A stretch of DNA of 48,727 bases from Acinetobacter bouvetii DSM 14964 = CIP 107468 (GCF_000368865.1 NZ_KB849725.1:1-48727), one strand, 5' to 3'. Counted from the stretch's first letter, positions 30,986 through 40,244 are shown. Notes: generated from the letters alone by a model not told the origin. Numbers and translations: made by a program.

Positions 30986-31115
30986 GAGTATTCTCCTTTT
31001 TTATCATGCCTTTGTTATTGCATCATGCACATGCTTTTATCTTGGAATAGATAGACATGAAGGAAAAGGCAGGTTCAGCTAAGAACTGTTGTTTTTTTGT
31101 TCGGTGTTTTTTAAA

Positions 31116-31147
31116 TATAAAAAAAGCAGCCAACGGCCGCTTTTTCG
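31116..31147 (-). terminator. Terminator of hpt
   Basis: On the minus strand, AAAAGCGGCC pairs with GGCTGCTTTT around GTT, one G-T wobble, followed by a T run. Confidence 0.82.
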
Positions 31148-31164
31148 CATCCGAATAGTCTGTA

Positions 31165-31692
31165 TTACAGGCCAATCTCGCCAATAAATGGAATATGACG
31201 GTATTTTTGATCAAAGTCTAATCCATAGCCGACAATAAATTTGTCTTCCACTTCAAAGCCGAGGAAACGCACGTCTAAGTCAATTTCACGGCGTGACGGC
31301 TTGCTGACCAGTGTGCAGAGTTCAATAGAATTCGGACCGCGGGTTTGTAAAATTTCCAGAACTTTGCTTAAGGTATTGCCTGAATCGATAATATCTTCGA
31401 CCACCAAAACATCTTTGCCCCGGATATCGCCGTCTAAATCTTTTAAAATTTTCACATCGCGGGTAGAGGCGGTTCCGCTGCCATAGCTCGAGACTGTCAT
31501 AAAGTCGAGTTCATGCGGCTTGGCAATTGCGCGGCATAAATCCGCCATAAAAATGACAGAGCCGCGCAGCAGGCCAATCAATACCAGTTCTTTGCTGCTG
31601 TTGGCATAATGTGCATCAATGATAGCGCCAAGCTCTTTGACTTTAGCTTGAATTTCTTCAGTGGAAATCAATACGCTCATTTGAACAGTCAT
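31165..31692 (-). CDS. hpt: Hypoxanthine phosphoribosyltransferase
   Basis: 175 aa. It salvages hypoxanthine (and guanine) to IMP/GMP with PRPP. The PRPP-binding motif VLVVEDIIDSGNTL is intact, as are the SYGSGTAST loop and VGYGLDFDQKYRHIPFIG near the C-terminus. It is separate from guaD, which lies 218 bp upstream on the same strand; both belong to purine salvage. The start may be Met1 or Met5. Confidence 0.95.
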   Translation of the reverse strand: MTVQMSVLISTEEIQAKVKELGAIIDAHYANSSKELVLIGLLRGSVIFMADLCRAIAKPHELDFMTVSSYGSGTASTRDVKILKDLDGDIRGKDVLVVEDIIDSGNTLSKVLEILQTRGPNSIELCTLVSKPSRREIDLDVRFLGFEVEDKFIVGYGLDFDQKYRHIPFIGEIGL

Positions 31693-31910
31693 GGGTAGAT
31701 ACCTAAAAAAATCAAAAACATCAAAATAAAAAAGGCGTTGACCAGCAACACCTCTAAAGATGCCCTGATTTTAATACAACTTCAGGGGGGATGCATCTTT
31801 TTTGCCGATGAAAATGTAATCGCTGCGGCGCAGCAGCGGTGCCGAGCTTTAGAGTTTGCAGCCTGCCCAGCCGCAGAATAGCGCGGCTGGGCTCATATTC
31901 AGATTGCTGT

Positions 31911-33236
31911 TCAGGCTGTTGCTGTTTTGAGATAAGCGCGCTGTCCGTAAATATACGTTGCATGTATATTGCGGTCATCGCCCATCATCATCAGGGCAAA
32001 CAGGCTGTCTTCCAGACCTTTGGCGCGTGATTGGCGCAGCTGCTGCAAAGCTGTCGGCTGAAGGTCCAGCACCGCAAAGTCCGCTTCTTTGCCTAGATTG
32101 AAATTGCCCAGCTTCTCCGCTAAATCCAGCGCTTTGGCGCCGCCCAGCGTCGCATGATACAGCGCTTCAAATGCAGAGAGCTTATCGCCCTGCAGCTGCT
32201 GGACTTTATAGGCTTCTTGAATGGTCTGCAGCTGATTGAAGGATGTGCCTGCGCCAATATCTGTGCCCAGCCCGACTTTGACCTGCTTGTCCCACGTTTT
32301 CTTTAAGGGAAATAGGCCGCTGCCCAAGAACAGGTTGGAGGTTGGGCAGAAGGCAATCGCAGAATCTGTCTGATGCATGCAGTCCCACTCATGCTCTTCT
32401 AAATGCACGCAGTGTGCAAATACAGAACGCGAACCTGTTAAGCCATAGTGACGGTATACATCTAAATAGCCATTTTGTTCTGGATACAGTTCTTTCACCC
32501 AGGCAATTTCATTCTTATTTTCACTTAAATGGGTATGCACATACACATCCGGGTATTCGGCTTTGAGCTCCCCTGCCCGCGCCAGCTGTTTGGGGGTTGA
32601 GGTTGGCGCAAAGCGCGGCGTGATGGCATACAGATTCCGGCCTTTGCCGTGCCATTTTTCAATTAAGGCTTTTGAATCGCTGTAAGCGCCATCTGCAGTA
32701 TCACAAAGCGCGTCTGGCGCATGGCGGTCCATCATGACTTTACCGGCAATTAAACGCATTTGATGCTGTTCTGCAGCTGCAAAGAGTGCATCAACCGATT
32801 GCGGATGCACGGTGCAGAACACCAGCGCGGTGGTGGTGCCGTTTTTCAGCAGCTCCTGCACAAAAAATGCAGCGATTTTCTGTGCATAGGCTGGGTCAGA
32901 AAACTGCATTTCGGTCGGAAAAGTATAGGTATTCAGCCATTCCAGCAGCTGTTCGCCGTATGCGCCGATCATTTCAGTTTGCGGGAAATGGATGTGGGTG
33001 TCGATAAAGCCCGGAACAATCAGCTGATCGGGATAGTGCTGCACCTGAACCTGTTCAGGGATCAGGCGCTGCCCTTTATCCCATGGGCCAAACCATTGGA
33101 TGATGCCATTTTCACTGAGAAGTAAACCATCTTCTACATATCGCACTTGGTCGTGAATTTCACGCGCTTGGGCAACCGTATTCTGAATATCGAGGAAGCG
33201 GCCGCGAACCGCCGTCGTTGCAATTACAGAAGACAT
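31911..33236 (-). CDS. guaD: Guanine deaminase
   Basis: 441 aa, amidohydrolase superfamily. It converts guanine to xanthine and ammonia. The metal and catalytic segments are present in order: PGFIDTHIHFPQTEM, YVHTHLSENKNE, FAHCVHLEEHEW and LGTDIGAGTSFN. The length fits cytoplasmic guanine deaminases. It is transcribed in the same direction as hpt downstream, possibly a loose purine-salvage group. Confidence 0.95.
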   Translation of the reverse strand: MSSVIATTAVRGRFLDIQNTVAQAREIHDQVRYVEDGLLLSENGIIQWFGPWDKGQRLIPEQVQVQHYPDQLIVPGFIDTHIHFPQTEMIGAYGEQLLEWLNTYTFPTEMQFSDPAYAQKIAAFFVQELLKNGTTTALVFCTVHPQSVDALFAAAEQHQMRLIAGKVMMDRHAPDALCDTADGAYSDSKALIEKWHGKGRNLYAITPRFAPTSTPKQLARAGELKAEYPDVYVHTHLSENKNEIAWVKELYPEQNGYLDVYRHYGLTGSRSVFAHCVHLEEHEWDCMHQTDSAIAFCPTSNLFLGSGLFPLKKTWDKQVKVGLGTDIGAGTSFNQLQTIQEAYKVQQLQGDKLSAFEALYHATLGGAKALDLAEKLGNFNLGKEADFAVLDLQPTALQQLRQSRAKGLEDSLFALMMMGDDRNIHATYIYGQRAYLKTATA

Positions 33237-33339
33237 TGATAACCTGCGTTTTTGAATTTTTTCGGTTGATTGTACCGTAAAATGGGCTTCACTTCGCTTC
33301 TATTGCTGTTTCAAACTATGCAGGGTACCGATCAAAATC

Positions 33340-33924
33340 ATGCCGCAGCCTTTTTCTAAATCATCCTATACCGCGCAGCTCAAAGCGTTTATTGCAGCGC
33401 ATCATGAACTCATGCAGATCCTGCAGGCTTTGCGTGAAATTGAAGCTCAGGCCTATTTGGCGGCTGGGGTGATCCGCAACAGCATTTGGGCGCAGCTGCA
33501 TGAACAGGCTTATCCGCTGCATCAGACTGAAATTGATGTGGTGTATTTTGATGCGCAGGAGAATGGAACAGGTGAACAGCAGATCCGTAACAAGCTGGAA
33601 ACAGCATTTCCTGACATGCTGTGGGATGTTGTCAATCAGGCTCGGGTGCACCATTGGTACCGCATGGACAATGGCAATAGCATTGCGCCCTTTTCTTCTT
33701 TGGCTCAGGCTTTGGCGGTGTGGCCTGAAACAGCAACGGCTGTTGCAGTGCAGCTGGATGCTTCGGGGCAGCTTAAAATCATCGCGCCCTTAGGGCTGCA
33801 GGATTTATTTGAACTGAAGTTAAGATGGAATCCCGCTATGGTCAGCTATGCCGTATTTCAGCGCAGGCTGAACGATAAAGCATTTTTAACGAGATGGCCT
33901 GAATTGCAGCTGATTTCTAGCTAA
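33340..33924 (+). CDS. Nucleotidyltransferase family protein (DUF925 type)
   Basis: 194 aa. A helical N-terminus is followed by LAAGVIRNSIWAQLHE and EIDVVYFDA, the degenerate metal-binding part of a nucleotidyltransferase fold, then PFSSLAQALAVWPETATAVAVQL, typical of the NTP_transf_6 family. Substrate and reaction are unknown. It is divergent from guaD with only about 100 bp between, so the two may share regulation. Confidence 0.85.
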   Translation: MPQPFSKSSYTAQLKAFIAAHHELMQILQALREIEAQAYLAAGVIRNSIWAQLHEQAYPLHQTEIDVVYFDAQENGTGEQQIRNKLETAFPDMLWDVVNQARVHHWYRMDNGNSIAPFSSLAQALAVWPETATAVAVQLDASGQLKIIAPLGLQDLFELKLRWNPAMVSYAVFQRRLNDKAFLTRWPELQLISS

Positions 33925-33934
33925 GCGGAGATGA

Positions 33935-33964
33935 GAAAGCCCTCCTTGCGGAAGGCTTTTTTTG
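33935..33964 (+). terminator. Terminator of the nucleotidyltransferase gene
   Basis: Stem AAGCCCTCC/GGAAGGCTT with one mismatch, TTGC loop and a T tract. Confidence 0.85.
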
Positions 33965-34002
33965 ACTTATTCAGCAGCTCATGGCTGAACAGCAGTTAAG
34001 CA

Positions 34003-34968
34003 TTACAGCGTTGTTTCATTGTGTTTCTTGCTGTGGCGGATCGATAGCCATGCCGTAATGCCAAGCGTGATGACGATAAATCCGAGTGAAATCCAGATTG
34101 GCATATGGAATACATCCAGCATCAGCATTTTAAAGCCGATAAAGAGCAGAATCAGGCCCAAGCCATACGGCAGGTAATGCATTTTGGATGCTGCGCCGGA
34201 CAGCAGGAAGAACATGGCGCGCAGGCCTAAAATCGCCATCAAGTTTGCGGTTAAGACAATAAACGGATCGGTGGTAACGGCAAAGATGGCCGGAATGGAA
34301 TCAACCGCAAAAATGACATCGGATGCTTCCACTAAAATCAGCACTAAAAATAAGGGGGTTGCCCAGAGCATGCCATTTTGGCGGACAAAGAATTTATCGC
34401 CTTGCATTTGCGGCGTAATGCGCAGGTGCTTGCGCAGCCATTTTAAAATGGCCATATCTTCAATATTTTTCTCTTCATCATCCTGCCCTTTCAGGAATTT
34501 GAAGCCGGTGTATACCAGGAATGCGCCGAAGATATACAGCACCCAGGAGAATTCCTGAACGAACCATGCGCCAATAAAAATAAAGACCGTGCGCAGGACA
34601 ATGGCGCCTAAGACCCCGTAGAGTAAAAGCTTTCGCTGCAGCGCAGGCGGAATGGCAAAGGCGGCGAAAATCATCAGCCAGACAAAAACGTTATCGACCG
34701 CGAGGGATTTTTCTAAAAGGTAGCCGGCAAAATATTCCATCACCTTGGTATTGGCTATGGCGATGCCTGCAGTCTGCTGCAGATACAGCCAGAGTCCGCC
34801 GCCGAACAGCGCAGCCACAGATACCCAGGCAATGCTCCAGCAGGCTGCGGTTTTGACTTTGACTTCTTGGCCCTGACTGTTTCTAAAGCCTAAAAAGTCG
34901 ATGATAAGCATGACAGCCACTAGGCCGAAAAATGCCAGATACAGCCACAAAGTGCCGATCGTTTCCAT
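34003..34968 (-). CDS. TerC/Alx-family integral membrane protein, probable Mn2+ exporter
   Basis: 321 aa from ATG 34968, where GGAGG lies 5 nt upstream; ten further in-frame codons to 34998 are unlikely. About nine membrane helices are visible. Conserved TerC segments are FAGYLLEKSLAVDNVFVWLMIF and VEASDVIFAVDSIPAIFAVT, whose acidic residues in helices probably bind metal. The gene follows a yybP-ykoY riboswitch, which senses Mn2+, as upstream of E. coli alx. The most likely role is therefore manganese efflux rather than tellurite resistance. Confidence 0.92.
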   Translation of the reverse strand: METIGTLWLYLAFFGLVAVMLIIDFLGFRNSQGQEVKVKTAACWSIAWVSVAALFGGGLWLYLQQTAGIAIANTKVMEYFAGYLLEKSLAVDNVFVWLMIFAAFAIPPALQRKLLLYGVLGAIVLRTVFIFIGAWFVQEFSWVLYIFGAFLVYTGFKFLKGQDDEEKNIEDMAILKWLRKHLRITPQMQGDKFFVRQNGMLWATPLFLVLILVEASDVIFAVDSIPAIFAVTTDPFIVLTANLMAILGLRAMFFLLSGAASKMHYLPYGLGLILLFIGFKMLMLDVFHMPIWISLGFIVITLGITAWLSIRHSKKHNETTL

Positions 34969-34998
34969 GTGAATCCTCCACATCTGACAATCGGCCAT

Positions 34999-35190
34999 AA
35001 AAAAACCTTGACCTGCTGCCAGATGAATAAAAACATCTGTGACAACATGATCAAGGTCTTGCCTACATTGTCATCTTGAAAATGATCAATGCTCAGATAC
35101 CGACTTTTTGCAAAGTGTAATGACGATATTCTGACACGCATCCACTCAAAAGAGTAAAGCGTTTGGAGGAGGCTACTCCCCTTGTTCAGC
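34999..35190 (-). ncRNA. yybP-ykoY manganese riboswitch with terminator
   Basis: On the minus strand, in order: P1 5' strand CAAGG (35180-35184), the hallmark GGGGAGTAG (complement of 35173-35181), a variable arm, the second conserved loop GCAAGACC (complement of 35055-35062), and P1 3' strand CCTTG (complement of 35052-35056). An intrinsic terminator then follows, in which ACCTTGA (to 35051-35057) pairs with TCAAGGT before seven Ts (34999-35005), with an inner CAGATG/CATCTG helix. P1 and the terminator share CCTTG, so the aptamer and terminator exclude each other. Mn2+ should stabilise P1 and turn the terC gene on. Confidence 0.9.
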
Positions 35191-35201
35191 TAAATTCTGT
35201 T

Positions 35202-35218
35202 TTTGGACAGCGTCCAAA
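35202..35218. promoter_or_regulatory. Inverted repeat upstream of the Mn riboswitch
   Basis: TTTGGAC-AGC-GTCCAAA, a 7-3-7 perfect inverted repeat placed where the terC promoter should be. It could be an operator, but it also lies downstream of sotB on the same strand. No binding protein can be assigned. Confidence 0.4.
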
Positions 35219-35282
35219 TTTGGCTAAATGATGGCAGATTTTTAAGCAATAAGCAAATTTTGCCGTCTAAATTTCTGCAGCT

Positions 35283-36491
35283 TTATCGGTGTGGAGCTGC
35301 GGGCGCGCTAAAGTCACGGCGCTGCACCAGCACGATTGCCAATAATGTGCCAAATACCGCAATAAGGCCGCCGGCCATGCCAATATTGGACAGGCTGGAA
35401 TGGATCGAGACCATGCCGCCCAGCAAGGCTCCGCCGCCGATGCCGATATTGTACAAGCCTGAATAGATCGCCATGGCGACATCAGTGGCATCGGAGGCCA
35501 GATTCAGCGTTTTAGCCTGCAGGGCTAAACTGAAGCCAATGATGCCGACTCCCCAGATGAGGCACAAAACACTGAAAGTACCGAAGCTGTGGGAAAGGGA
35601 AAGCATGAGCAGCATGGACACTGCCAAAAAAGCGGTAAATAGCGGAATCGCCAAGCGTGGAAATTTTGCGCCGAATTTGCTGAATAAATAAGAGCCGATA
35701 AAGCCTGCTCCGCCGTATATCAGCAGCAAGGCGGTGGTTTCAGCAGAGCTGAACGCGGCGATATTCAGCGCAAACGGCTCAATATAGCTGTAAGCGGTAA
35801 ATTGCGCTGTAATCACAATCGCGGTTAAGGCAAAGACCATCATCAGGCTGGGCCGTTTGACAAAATCTTTTAAACTGCTGAGTGAGCCTGAATTTTGGCT
35901 GGGCAGCTTGGGCAATGTTTTGGCTAAAGTCAGGCAAACGGCTAAGGCGCCGAAGGCAATTAAAGCGAAAGTATTGCGCCAGCCATAGCTTTCACCAATC
36001 AAGCGGCCAAAAGGAATGCCCAGCACCATGGCCAGCGCTGTGCCGGTGGCCAATAAGCCTAAAGCTTGAAACTCTTTGCCTTTCGGCGCGACACGGACGG
36101 CCAAAGAGGCGGTAATGGCCCAAAACAGCGCATGTGAAAACGCGATCCCAATCCGGCTGATCAGCAGCACATTGAAACTCCATGCCGCATAAGACAGCAC
36201 ATGGCTGGCAATAAATATGGCAAACAGGCCAATCAATAGGAAACGCCGTTCAATGTTTTTGGTCAGCAGCATAATGGGCAATGAAATCGGCGCGACAATC
36301 CATGCATACAGCGTGATCATAATGCCGGCATCTGTCGCCGCCATATCAAAACTTTGGCCAATGTCGCTGAGCAAGGCGACTGGAATAAATTCGGTGGTAT
36401 TGAAAATAAAAGCCGCAAAGGCAAGCGTAATTACGCTGATCCATTGACGGAATTCATTGGGTTGGTCACTGGGAGATGCAGCAGATGACAT
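35283..36491 (-). CDS. sotB: Sugar efflux transporter SotB (MFS)
   Basis: 402 aa with twelve helices. The match to E. coli SotB/YdeA is strong along the length: [82 protein letters not shown] and [25 protein letters not shown]. It exports arabinose, lactose and related sugars in E. coli; other compounds are possible here. It is a single gene upstream of the Mn-riboswitch unit. Confidence 0.93.
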   Translation of the reverse strand: MSSAASPSDQPNEFRQWISVITLAFAAFIFNTTEFIPVALLSDIGQSFDMAATDAGIMITLYAWIVAPISLPIMLLTKNIERRFLLIGLFAIFIASHVLSYAAWSFNVLLISRIGIAFSHALFWAITASLAVRVAPKGKEFQALGLLATGTALAMVLGIPFGRLIGESYGWRNTFALIAFGALAVCLTLAKTLPKLPSQNSGSLSSLKDFVKRPSLMMVFALTAIVITAQFTAYSYIEPFALNIAAFSSAETTALLLIYGGAGFIGSYLFSKFGAKFPRLAIPLFTAFLAVSMLLMLSLSHSFGTFSVLCLIWGVGIIGFSLALQAKTLNLASDATDVAMAIYSGLYNIGIGGGALLGGMVSIHSSLSNIGMAGGLIAVFGTLLAIVLVQRRDFSAPAAPHR

Positions 36492-36620
36492 GAATTATGC
36501 ATCCAAAAAAATATCCGCTTATTTTAAGGAGATGGTTTTGAATTGTTAAGCGCTATTGAATTGGCGGGCGGATTTGAATACAACAAAAGACGGAATAGCC
36601 AGACTGAGGAAAAGTAAACA

Positions 36621-36902
36621 ATGATTGTGCAGCAGGATGATAATGGAAAAAAAGGCGCATTCTTTATAGAGCAAAATCATCAGCGCTTAGCTGAAATGAC
36701 CTATTCATGGGCAGGCGCAGATAAATTGATTATTGATCATACGGATGTCAGCGATACGCTGCGCGGACAAGGCGTTGGGCGCCATTTGCTGGATGCGGCT
36801 GTACAGTTTGCCCGAGACCGCCAAATCAAAATTATGCCGCTCTGCCCTTTTGCCAAGTCGGTTTTTGCTAAAGATCCATCGATACGGGATGTACTGCTTT
36901 AA
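36621..36902 (+). CDS. Small GNAT-family N-acetyltransferase (copy 1)
   Basis: 93 aa, a minimal GNAT domain of the YjdJ/CG type. The acetyl-CoA loop is RGQGVGRHLL, preceded by the VSDTLRG segment and followed by a helix and a Cys-containing strand (IMPLCPFAKSVF). The N-terminal half (AFFIEQNHQRLAEMTYSW) matches the family. The substrate is unknown. A close paralogue lies 345 bp downstream on the same strand. Confidence 0.9.
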   Translation: MIVQQDDNGKKGAFFIEQNHQRLAEMTYSWAGADKLIIDHTDVSDTLRGQGVGRHLLDAAVQFARDRQIKIMPLCPFAKSVFAKDPSIRDVLL

Positions 36903-36907
36903 AATCC

Positions 36908-36950
36908 AAAAAACCTCCAGTCTGTATAGGGGGCAGATTGAAGGTTTTTT
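36908..36950 (+). terminator. Terminator of GNAT copy 1
   Basis: Stem AAAAAACCT...CAGTCTG with CAGATTG...AGGTTTTTT, imperfect in the middle and ending in Ts. Confidence 0.8.
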
Positions 36951-37000
36951 GAAAACTTTTGATGCCGTACAGCTGCGGCTGGCATCATGCTGTATCGGCT

Positions 37001-37084
37001 TTAGAAACGCGATTTGTACATCGAAATGCCCAGCAGCAAGGCAATCAGCAATAGAAACAGGACAGCAATCAGATAAATATCCAT
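37001..37084 (-). CDS. 27-residue single-pass membrane small ORF
   Basis: MDIYLIAVLFLLLIALLLGI plus SMYKSRF, ending TAA. It is a single hydrophobic helix with basic residues at the C-terminus, like the tiny accessory subunits of membrane complexes. AAGGG lies 9 nt before the ATG. It sits alone on the minus strand between two GNAT genes. Such length can occur by chance, but the clean helix and the ribosome site argue for a real microprotein. Confidence 0.6.
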   Translation of the reverse strand: MDIYLIAVLFLLLIALLLGISMYKSRF

Positions 37085-37246
37085 ACATGGCACCCTTGAA
37101 AAATTTAAAAATAAATCATAATTTTGCAAACATACTTTAAGGTCGGGCCATTCAATTTTATATCCCTGAAATTGGGTATTTTTAAGCGTTAATCAGGGAA
37201 AACGTCTAATATTTCAAATTTTTAAATCTTGAGGTTTCATAGAATC

Positions 37247-37531
37247 ATGCAAATACAGCATATTGATAACGGTATAAAAGGCGAATTTTTTATCAGCAAT
37301 GAGGCGGGTCAGCATATTGCGGAAATCAGCTATATTTGGCGGGATGGCACAACCATTGATGCCAACCATACATGGGTGGATGATTCACTGCGCGGGCAAG
37401 GCGTGGCGCGTTTGCTGTTGGATACTCTGGTCGATTTTTCACGTGAGAATAACCTTAAAATTATCCCGACCTGCTCTTATGTTGATGTGATGTTTCGCCG
37501 TGAGAAAAGTTTTGAGGATGTTGCGGCTTAA
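37247..37531 (+). CDS. Small GNAT-family N-acetyltransferase (copy 2)
   Basis: 94 aa from ATG 37247 (MQIQHIDNGIKGEFF). The acetyl-CoA loop RGQGVARLLLD and the Cys-containing strand IIPTCSYVDVMF match copy 1 and the YjdJ-type family. A longer start at TTG 37229 would overlap the probable ribosome site. The two copies differ enough to be an old duplication. Confidence 0.9.
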   Translation: MQIQHIDNGIKGEFFISNEAGQHIAEISYIWRDGTTIDANHTWVDDSLRGQGVARLLLDTLVDFSRENNLKIIPTCSYVDVMFRREKSFEDVAA

Positions 37532-37642
37532 GTATTCGATATTCATCGCGGTTCTAACTATTAAGCTAAAATGAGACCGATACCGCGCCATTGCAGTTCT
37601 AATTTGGACGTTGCAGCGCTGAAGATAGTGGAATTAAAGTAT

Positions 37643-37999
37643 ATGAAGACGCTTTTATTGATTGCCCTATTCTGCTCAGTTTTCCCTTTATTGCATGCTG
37701 AAGATTGTGTAAAAATTGAGGAAAAGGCCGAACAAAAAGAAGTTCAGATCATTCCGCGCTGGGGTATGAAAGTGATTGCTCCAACCAGAGTGTATTTCCA
37801 TTCTGCACCGAGCAATGCGTGTAAAATCAGAGATCTGTTCATGATTAAAAATGACCATATCACTGCTTATAGCACTTATGATGATGGTCAAGAACAGTGG
37901 GTTTCGATCATGTATTTCAGCAAGCGCTTGGGAGACACGGTTCAAGGCTGGGCAAAACTGAAAGACTTTGAATATACCGGTACTATGTCTGGTTTTTAA
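37643..37999 (+). CDS. Secreted SH3-like small protein
   Basis: 118 aa from ATG 37643, where a signal peptide begins (MKTLLLIALFCSVFPLLHA, cut before ED). The mature part has two cysteines that could form a disulfide and the pattern APTRVYFHSAPSNACKIRDLFMIKNDHITAYSTYDDGQEQWVSI, which resembles a bacterial SH3 domain. It is probably periplasmic; function unknown. The in-frame start at 37571 would hide the signal peptide. Confidence 0.78.
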   Translation: MKTLLLIALFCSVFPLLHAEDCVKIEEKAEQKEVQIIPRWGMKVIAPTRVYFHSAPSNACKIRDLFMIKNDHITAYSTYDDGQEQWVSIMYFSKRLGDTVQGWAKLKDFEYTGTMSGF

Positions 38000-38007
38000 T
38001 TGAATAA

Positions 38008-38048
38008 GCTTGTAAAAAAAACCCGCTATATGCGGGTTTTTTTACAAG
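38008..38048. terminator. Bidirectional terminator between the SH3-like gene and mpl
   Basis: A long inverted repeat CTTGTAAAAAAAACCCGC with GCGGGTTTTTTTACAAG around TATAT, with T tracts on both strands. Confidence 0.93.
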
Positions 38049-38058
38049 CGGTACCCGC

Positions 38059-39426
38059 TTATTTTGCGTTTAAAGCATTGATCAGCTTCTGATGCAGTCC
38101 GCCAAAGCCGCCGTTCGACATGATCACCACTGCATCACCCTCGCCTGCTTCTGCAGTCACAGTTTGAATGATGTCATCCAATGAGCGCGCGACCACAGCT
38201 TTGTTTGGCGCAGCCTCAATCACAGGCTGCAAGTCCCAGTCCAAACCTTCAGGCTGGTACCAGATCACTTCATCGGCCAAGCGGGCAGAATGCGCCAAAC
38301 TATCTTTGTGGCTGCCCATGCGCATAGTGTTTGAACGCGGTTCAATAATCGCCCACAACTTACGCTCGCCTAAACGCTTGCGTGCGCCTTCCAGCGTAGT
38401 ATCAATTGCGGTTGGGTGATGGGCAAAGTCATCATACACTTCAACACCACGCACCGTGCCTAAAAGCTCCATACGGCGCTTGACGCCGCCAAAGTTTGAC
38501 AGCGCTTCACAGGCAGTTTCAATCGATACACCCACATGTTCTGCTGCGGCAATCGTCGCCAAAGCATTGGCCACGCTGTGCTGGCCGGTCATATTCCATT
38601 TCACTTCGCCTTTTACGGCATCGTGCTGCAGCACTTTAAAGTGTGAACCGTCCGCAGACAGCTGTTCTGCATACAGTTCAGATTTGTCATTGGCATCCAG
38701 CGACGTGCGCACTACAGGTGTCCAGCAGCCCATTTCCAGCACTTCATCAATATTGCTTTCCGTAATCGGCGTAATAATCCGGCCTTCGCTTGGGATGGTG
38801 CGCACCAGATGATGGAATTGTTTTTGGATGGCAGCCAAGTCATCAAAAATATCGGCATGGTCAAATTCAAGGTTATTCAAAATCGCGGTTTTAGGATGGT
38901 AATGCACGAATTTCGAACGCTTATCAAAAAATGCAGAGTCGTATTCATCGGCTTCGACACAGAAGTATTTGCCGCCGCCTAAGCGTGCGCTTTCGCTGAA
39001 ACCTAAAGGCACTCCGCCAATTAAGAACCCTGGGTTTAAGCCCGCTTGATCCAGCACCCAGGCCAGCATGGTGGTGGTGGTGGTTTTGCCATGCGTGCCT
39101 GCAACGCCTAAAACATGCTTGCCTTGCAGCACATGATCGGCCAAAAACTGCGGGCCGGAAATGTAAGGCAGGCCTTCATTCAGCATATATTCCACGGCAT
39201 CAATGCCGCGTTTCATGGCGTTGCCGACAATGACTAAATCCGGATGCGGCTGCAAATGGCTGCGGTCGTAGCCTTGCATTAAGGTAATGCCTGCATTTTC
39301 AAGCTGGGTAGACATTGGCGGATAAACATTCGCATCAGAACCCGTGACTTTATGGCCTAAATCCCGCGCCAAAAGTGCCAGCGAGCCCATAAAGGTGCCG
39401 CAAATACCCAAAATATGCAGATGCAT
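38059..39426 (-). CDS. mpl: UDP-N-acetylmuramate:L-alanyl-gamma-D-glutamyl-meso-diaminopimelate ligase
   Basis: 455 aa. It reattaches the recycled murein tripeptide to UDP-MurNAc. Mur-ligase features are in order: HILGICGTFMGSLALLARDLGHKVTGSD, the ATP loop GVAGTHGKTTTTTML, the lysine/Mg region and EVYDDFAHHPTAIDTTLEG in the C-terminal domain. The N-terminus separates Mpl from MurC. Together with anmK and the MltB-like enzyme further on, it is one of three peptidoglycan-recycling or remodelling genes in this arm. Confidence 0.96.
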   Translation of the reverse strand: MHLHILGICGTFMGSLALLARDLGHKVTGSDANVYPPMSTQLENAGITLMQGYDRSHLQPHPDLVIVGNAMKRGIDAVEYMLNEGLPYISGPQFLADHVLQGKHVLGVAGTHGKTTTTTMLAWVLDQAGLNPGFLIGGVPLGFSESARLGGGKYFCVEADEYDSAFFDKRSKFVHYHPKTAILNNLEFDHADIFDDLAAIQKQFHHLVRTIPSEGRIITPITESNIDEVLEMGCWTPVVRTSLDANDKSELYAEQLSADGSHFKVLQHDAVKGEVKWNMTGQHSVANALATIAAAEHVGVSIETACEALSNFGGVKRRMELLGTVRGVEVYDDFAHHPTAIDTTLEGARKRLGERKLWAIIEPRSNTMRMGSHKDSLAHSARLADEVIWYQPEGLDWDLQPVIEAAPNKAVVARSLDDIIQTVTAEAGEGDAVVIMSNGGFGGLHQKLINALNAK

Positions 39427-39679
39427 ATGCTTAACTCCACTGCTCTATAGACACATCACTTCATTATTGTGGTGTTGTCGTGATTAATTCGATTTGAAGG
39501 CAACGATAGCAAGGGTTTTAGTGAAAAGATAGTTTTTCTTGTATCTATTCAGGCGTTTTTAAAAGCATTTTTAAATCTGCCATTTCTACCGGTTTTTCCG
39601 CATTGGCGCTGCATGTAAAACGCATGCATTTTTGGCAGAACAACGTAAACTATGAGGCGGTAATTTCGGATGCTTAATT

Positions 39680-40018
39680 ATGGCCCTTCCCCTTTTATTG
39701 CTGATCATTTCAAACTGCTTTATGACCTTGGCTTGGTATGGCCATTTAAAATTTCTGCACGGCGCGCCGCTGTGGCAAGCGATTTTATTTGGCTGGGTGA
39801 TTGCCCTGCTGGAATACAGCTTTATGATTCCTGCGACACGCCTGTTGGCGCAGCACGGCTGGTCGATGGGACAGATGAAAATCACGCAGGAAGCGGTCAC
39901 GCTGCTGGTGTTTGTGCCTTTTATGATTTTTCTGTTTAAGCAGCCGTTTAAGCTGGATTATTTATGGGCGGGCGGCTGCCTTTTAGGCTGTATTTATTTT
40001 GTGTTCAGAAGCCAATGA
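39680..40018 (+). CDS. DMT-superfamily small membrane protein (DUF486)
   Basis: 112 aa with four hydrophobic helices. The segments WYGHLKF, FGWVIALLEYSFMIPATRL and QMKITQEAVTLLVFVPFMIFLFKQP are characteristic of the DUF486 family. It is presumably an inner-membrane transporter-like protein of unknown substrate. The 250 bp upstream and 295 bp downstream contain no further gene. Confidence 0.92.
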   Translation: MALPLLLLIISNCFMTLAWYGHLKFLHGAPLWQAILFGWVIALLEYSFMIPATRLLAQHGWSMGQMKITQEAVTLLVFVPFMIFLFKQPFKLDYLWAGGCLLGCIYFVFRSQ

Positions 40019-40216
40019 CTGGGCACGAAGCATTTAAGCGCAAGGCTGAAAAAAATCCGTCAGCGCTGATCGCAAGGCGGTCTTCAGATTGGATGCAAGG
40101 CTGTAAAAGCCGCCGTGCAATCTGCAAAACAGCCGGCAATTATTCCAATCATCAGAATTTCGGCTTCATTTCATTAAAAAAGAATAAAAATGCGTGTTGA
40201 TGGTGAAGGTAAAATT

Positions 40217-40244
40217 TTGGCGAGATGAAAATTCAGTCTATAAT
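40217..40244 (+). promoter_or_regulatory. purE promoter
   Basis: TTGGCG (40217-40222), a 16-bp spacer and a consensus TATAAT (40239-40244), giving a leader of about 60 nt before the purE ATG. No purine operator is evident. Confidence 0.8.

Noticed and set aside
31754..31978. 74-residue open frame upstream of hpt
   Set aside because: It overlaps the end of guaD and has no start signal or family resemblance.
37433..37448. TTTTTCACGTGAGAAT as another parS
   Set aside because: Four mismatches to the consensus and inside a GNAT coding region.
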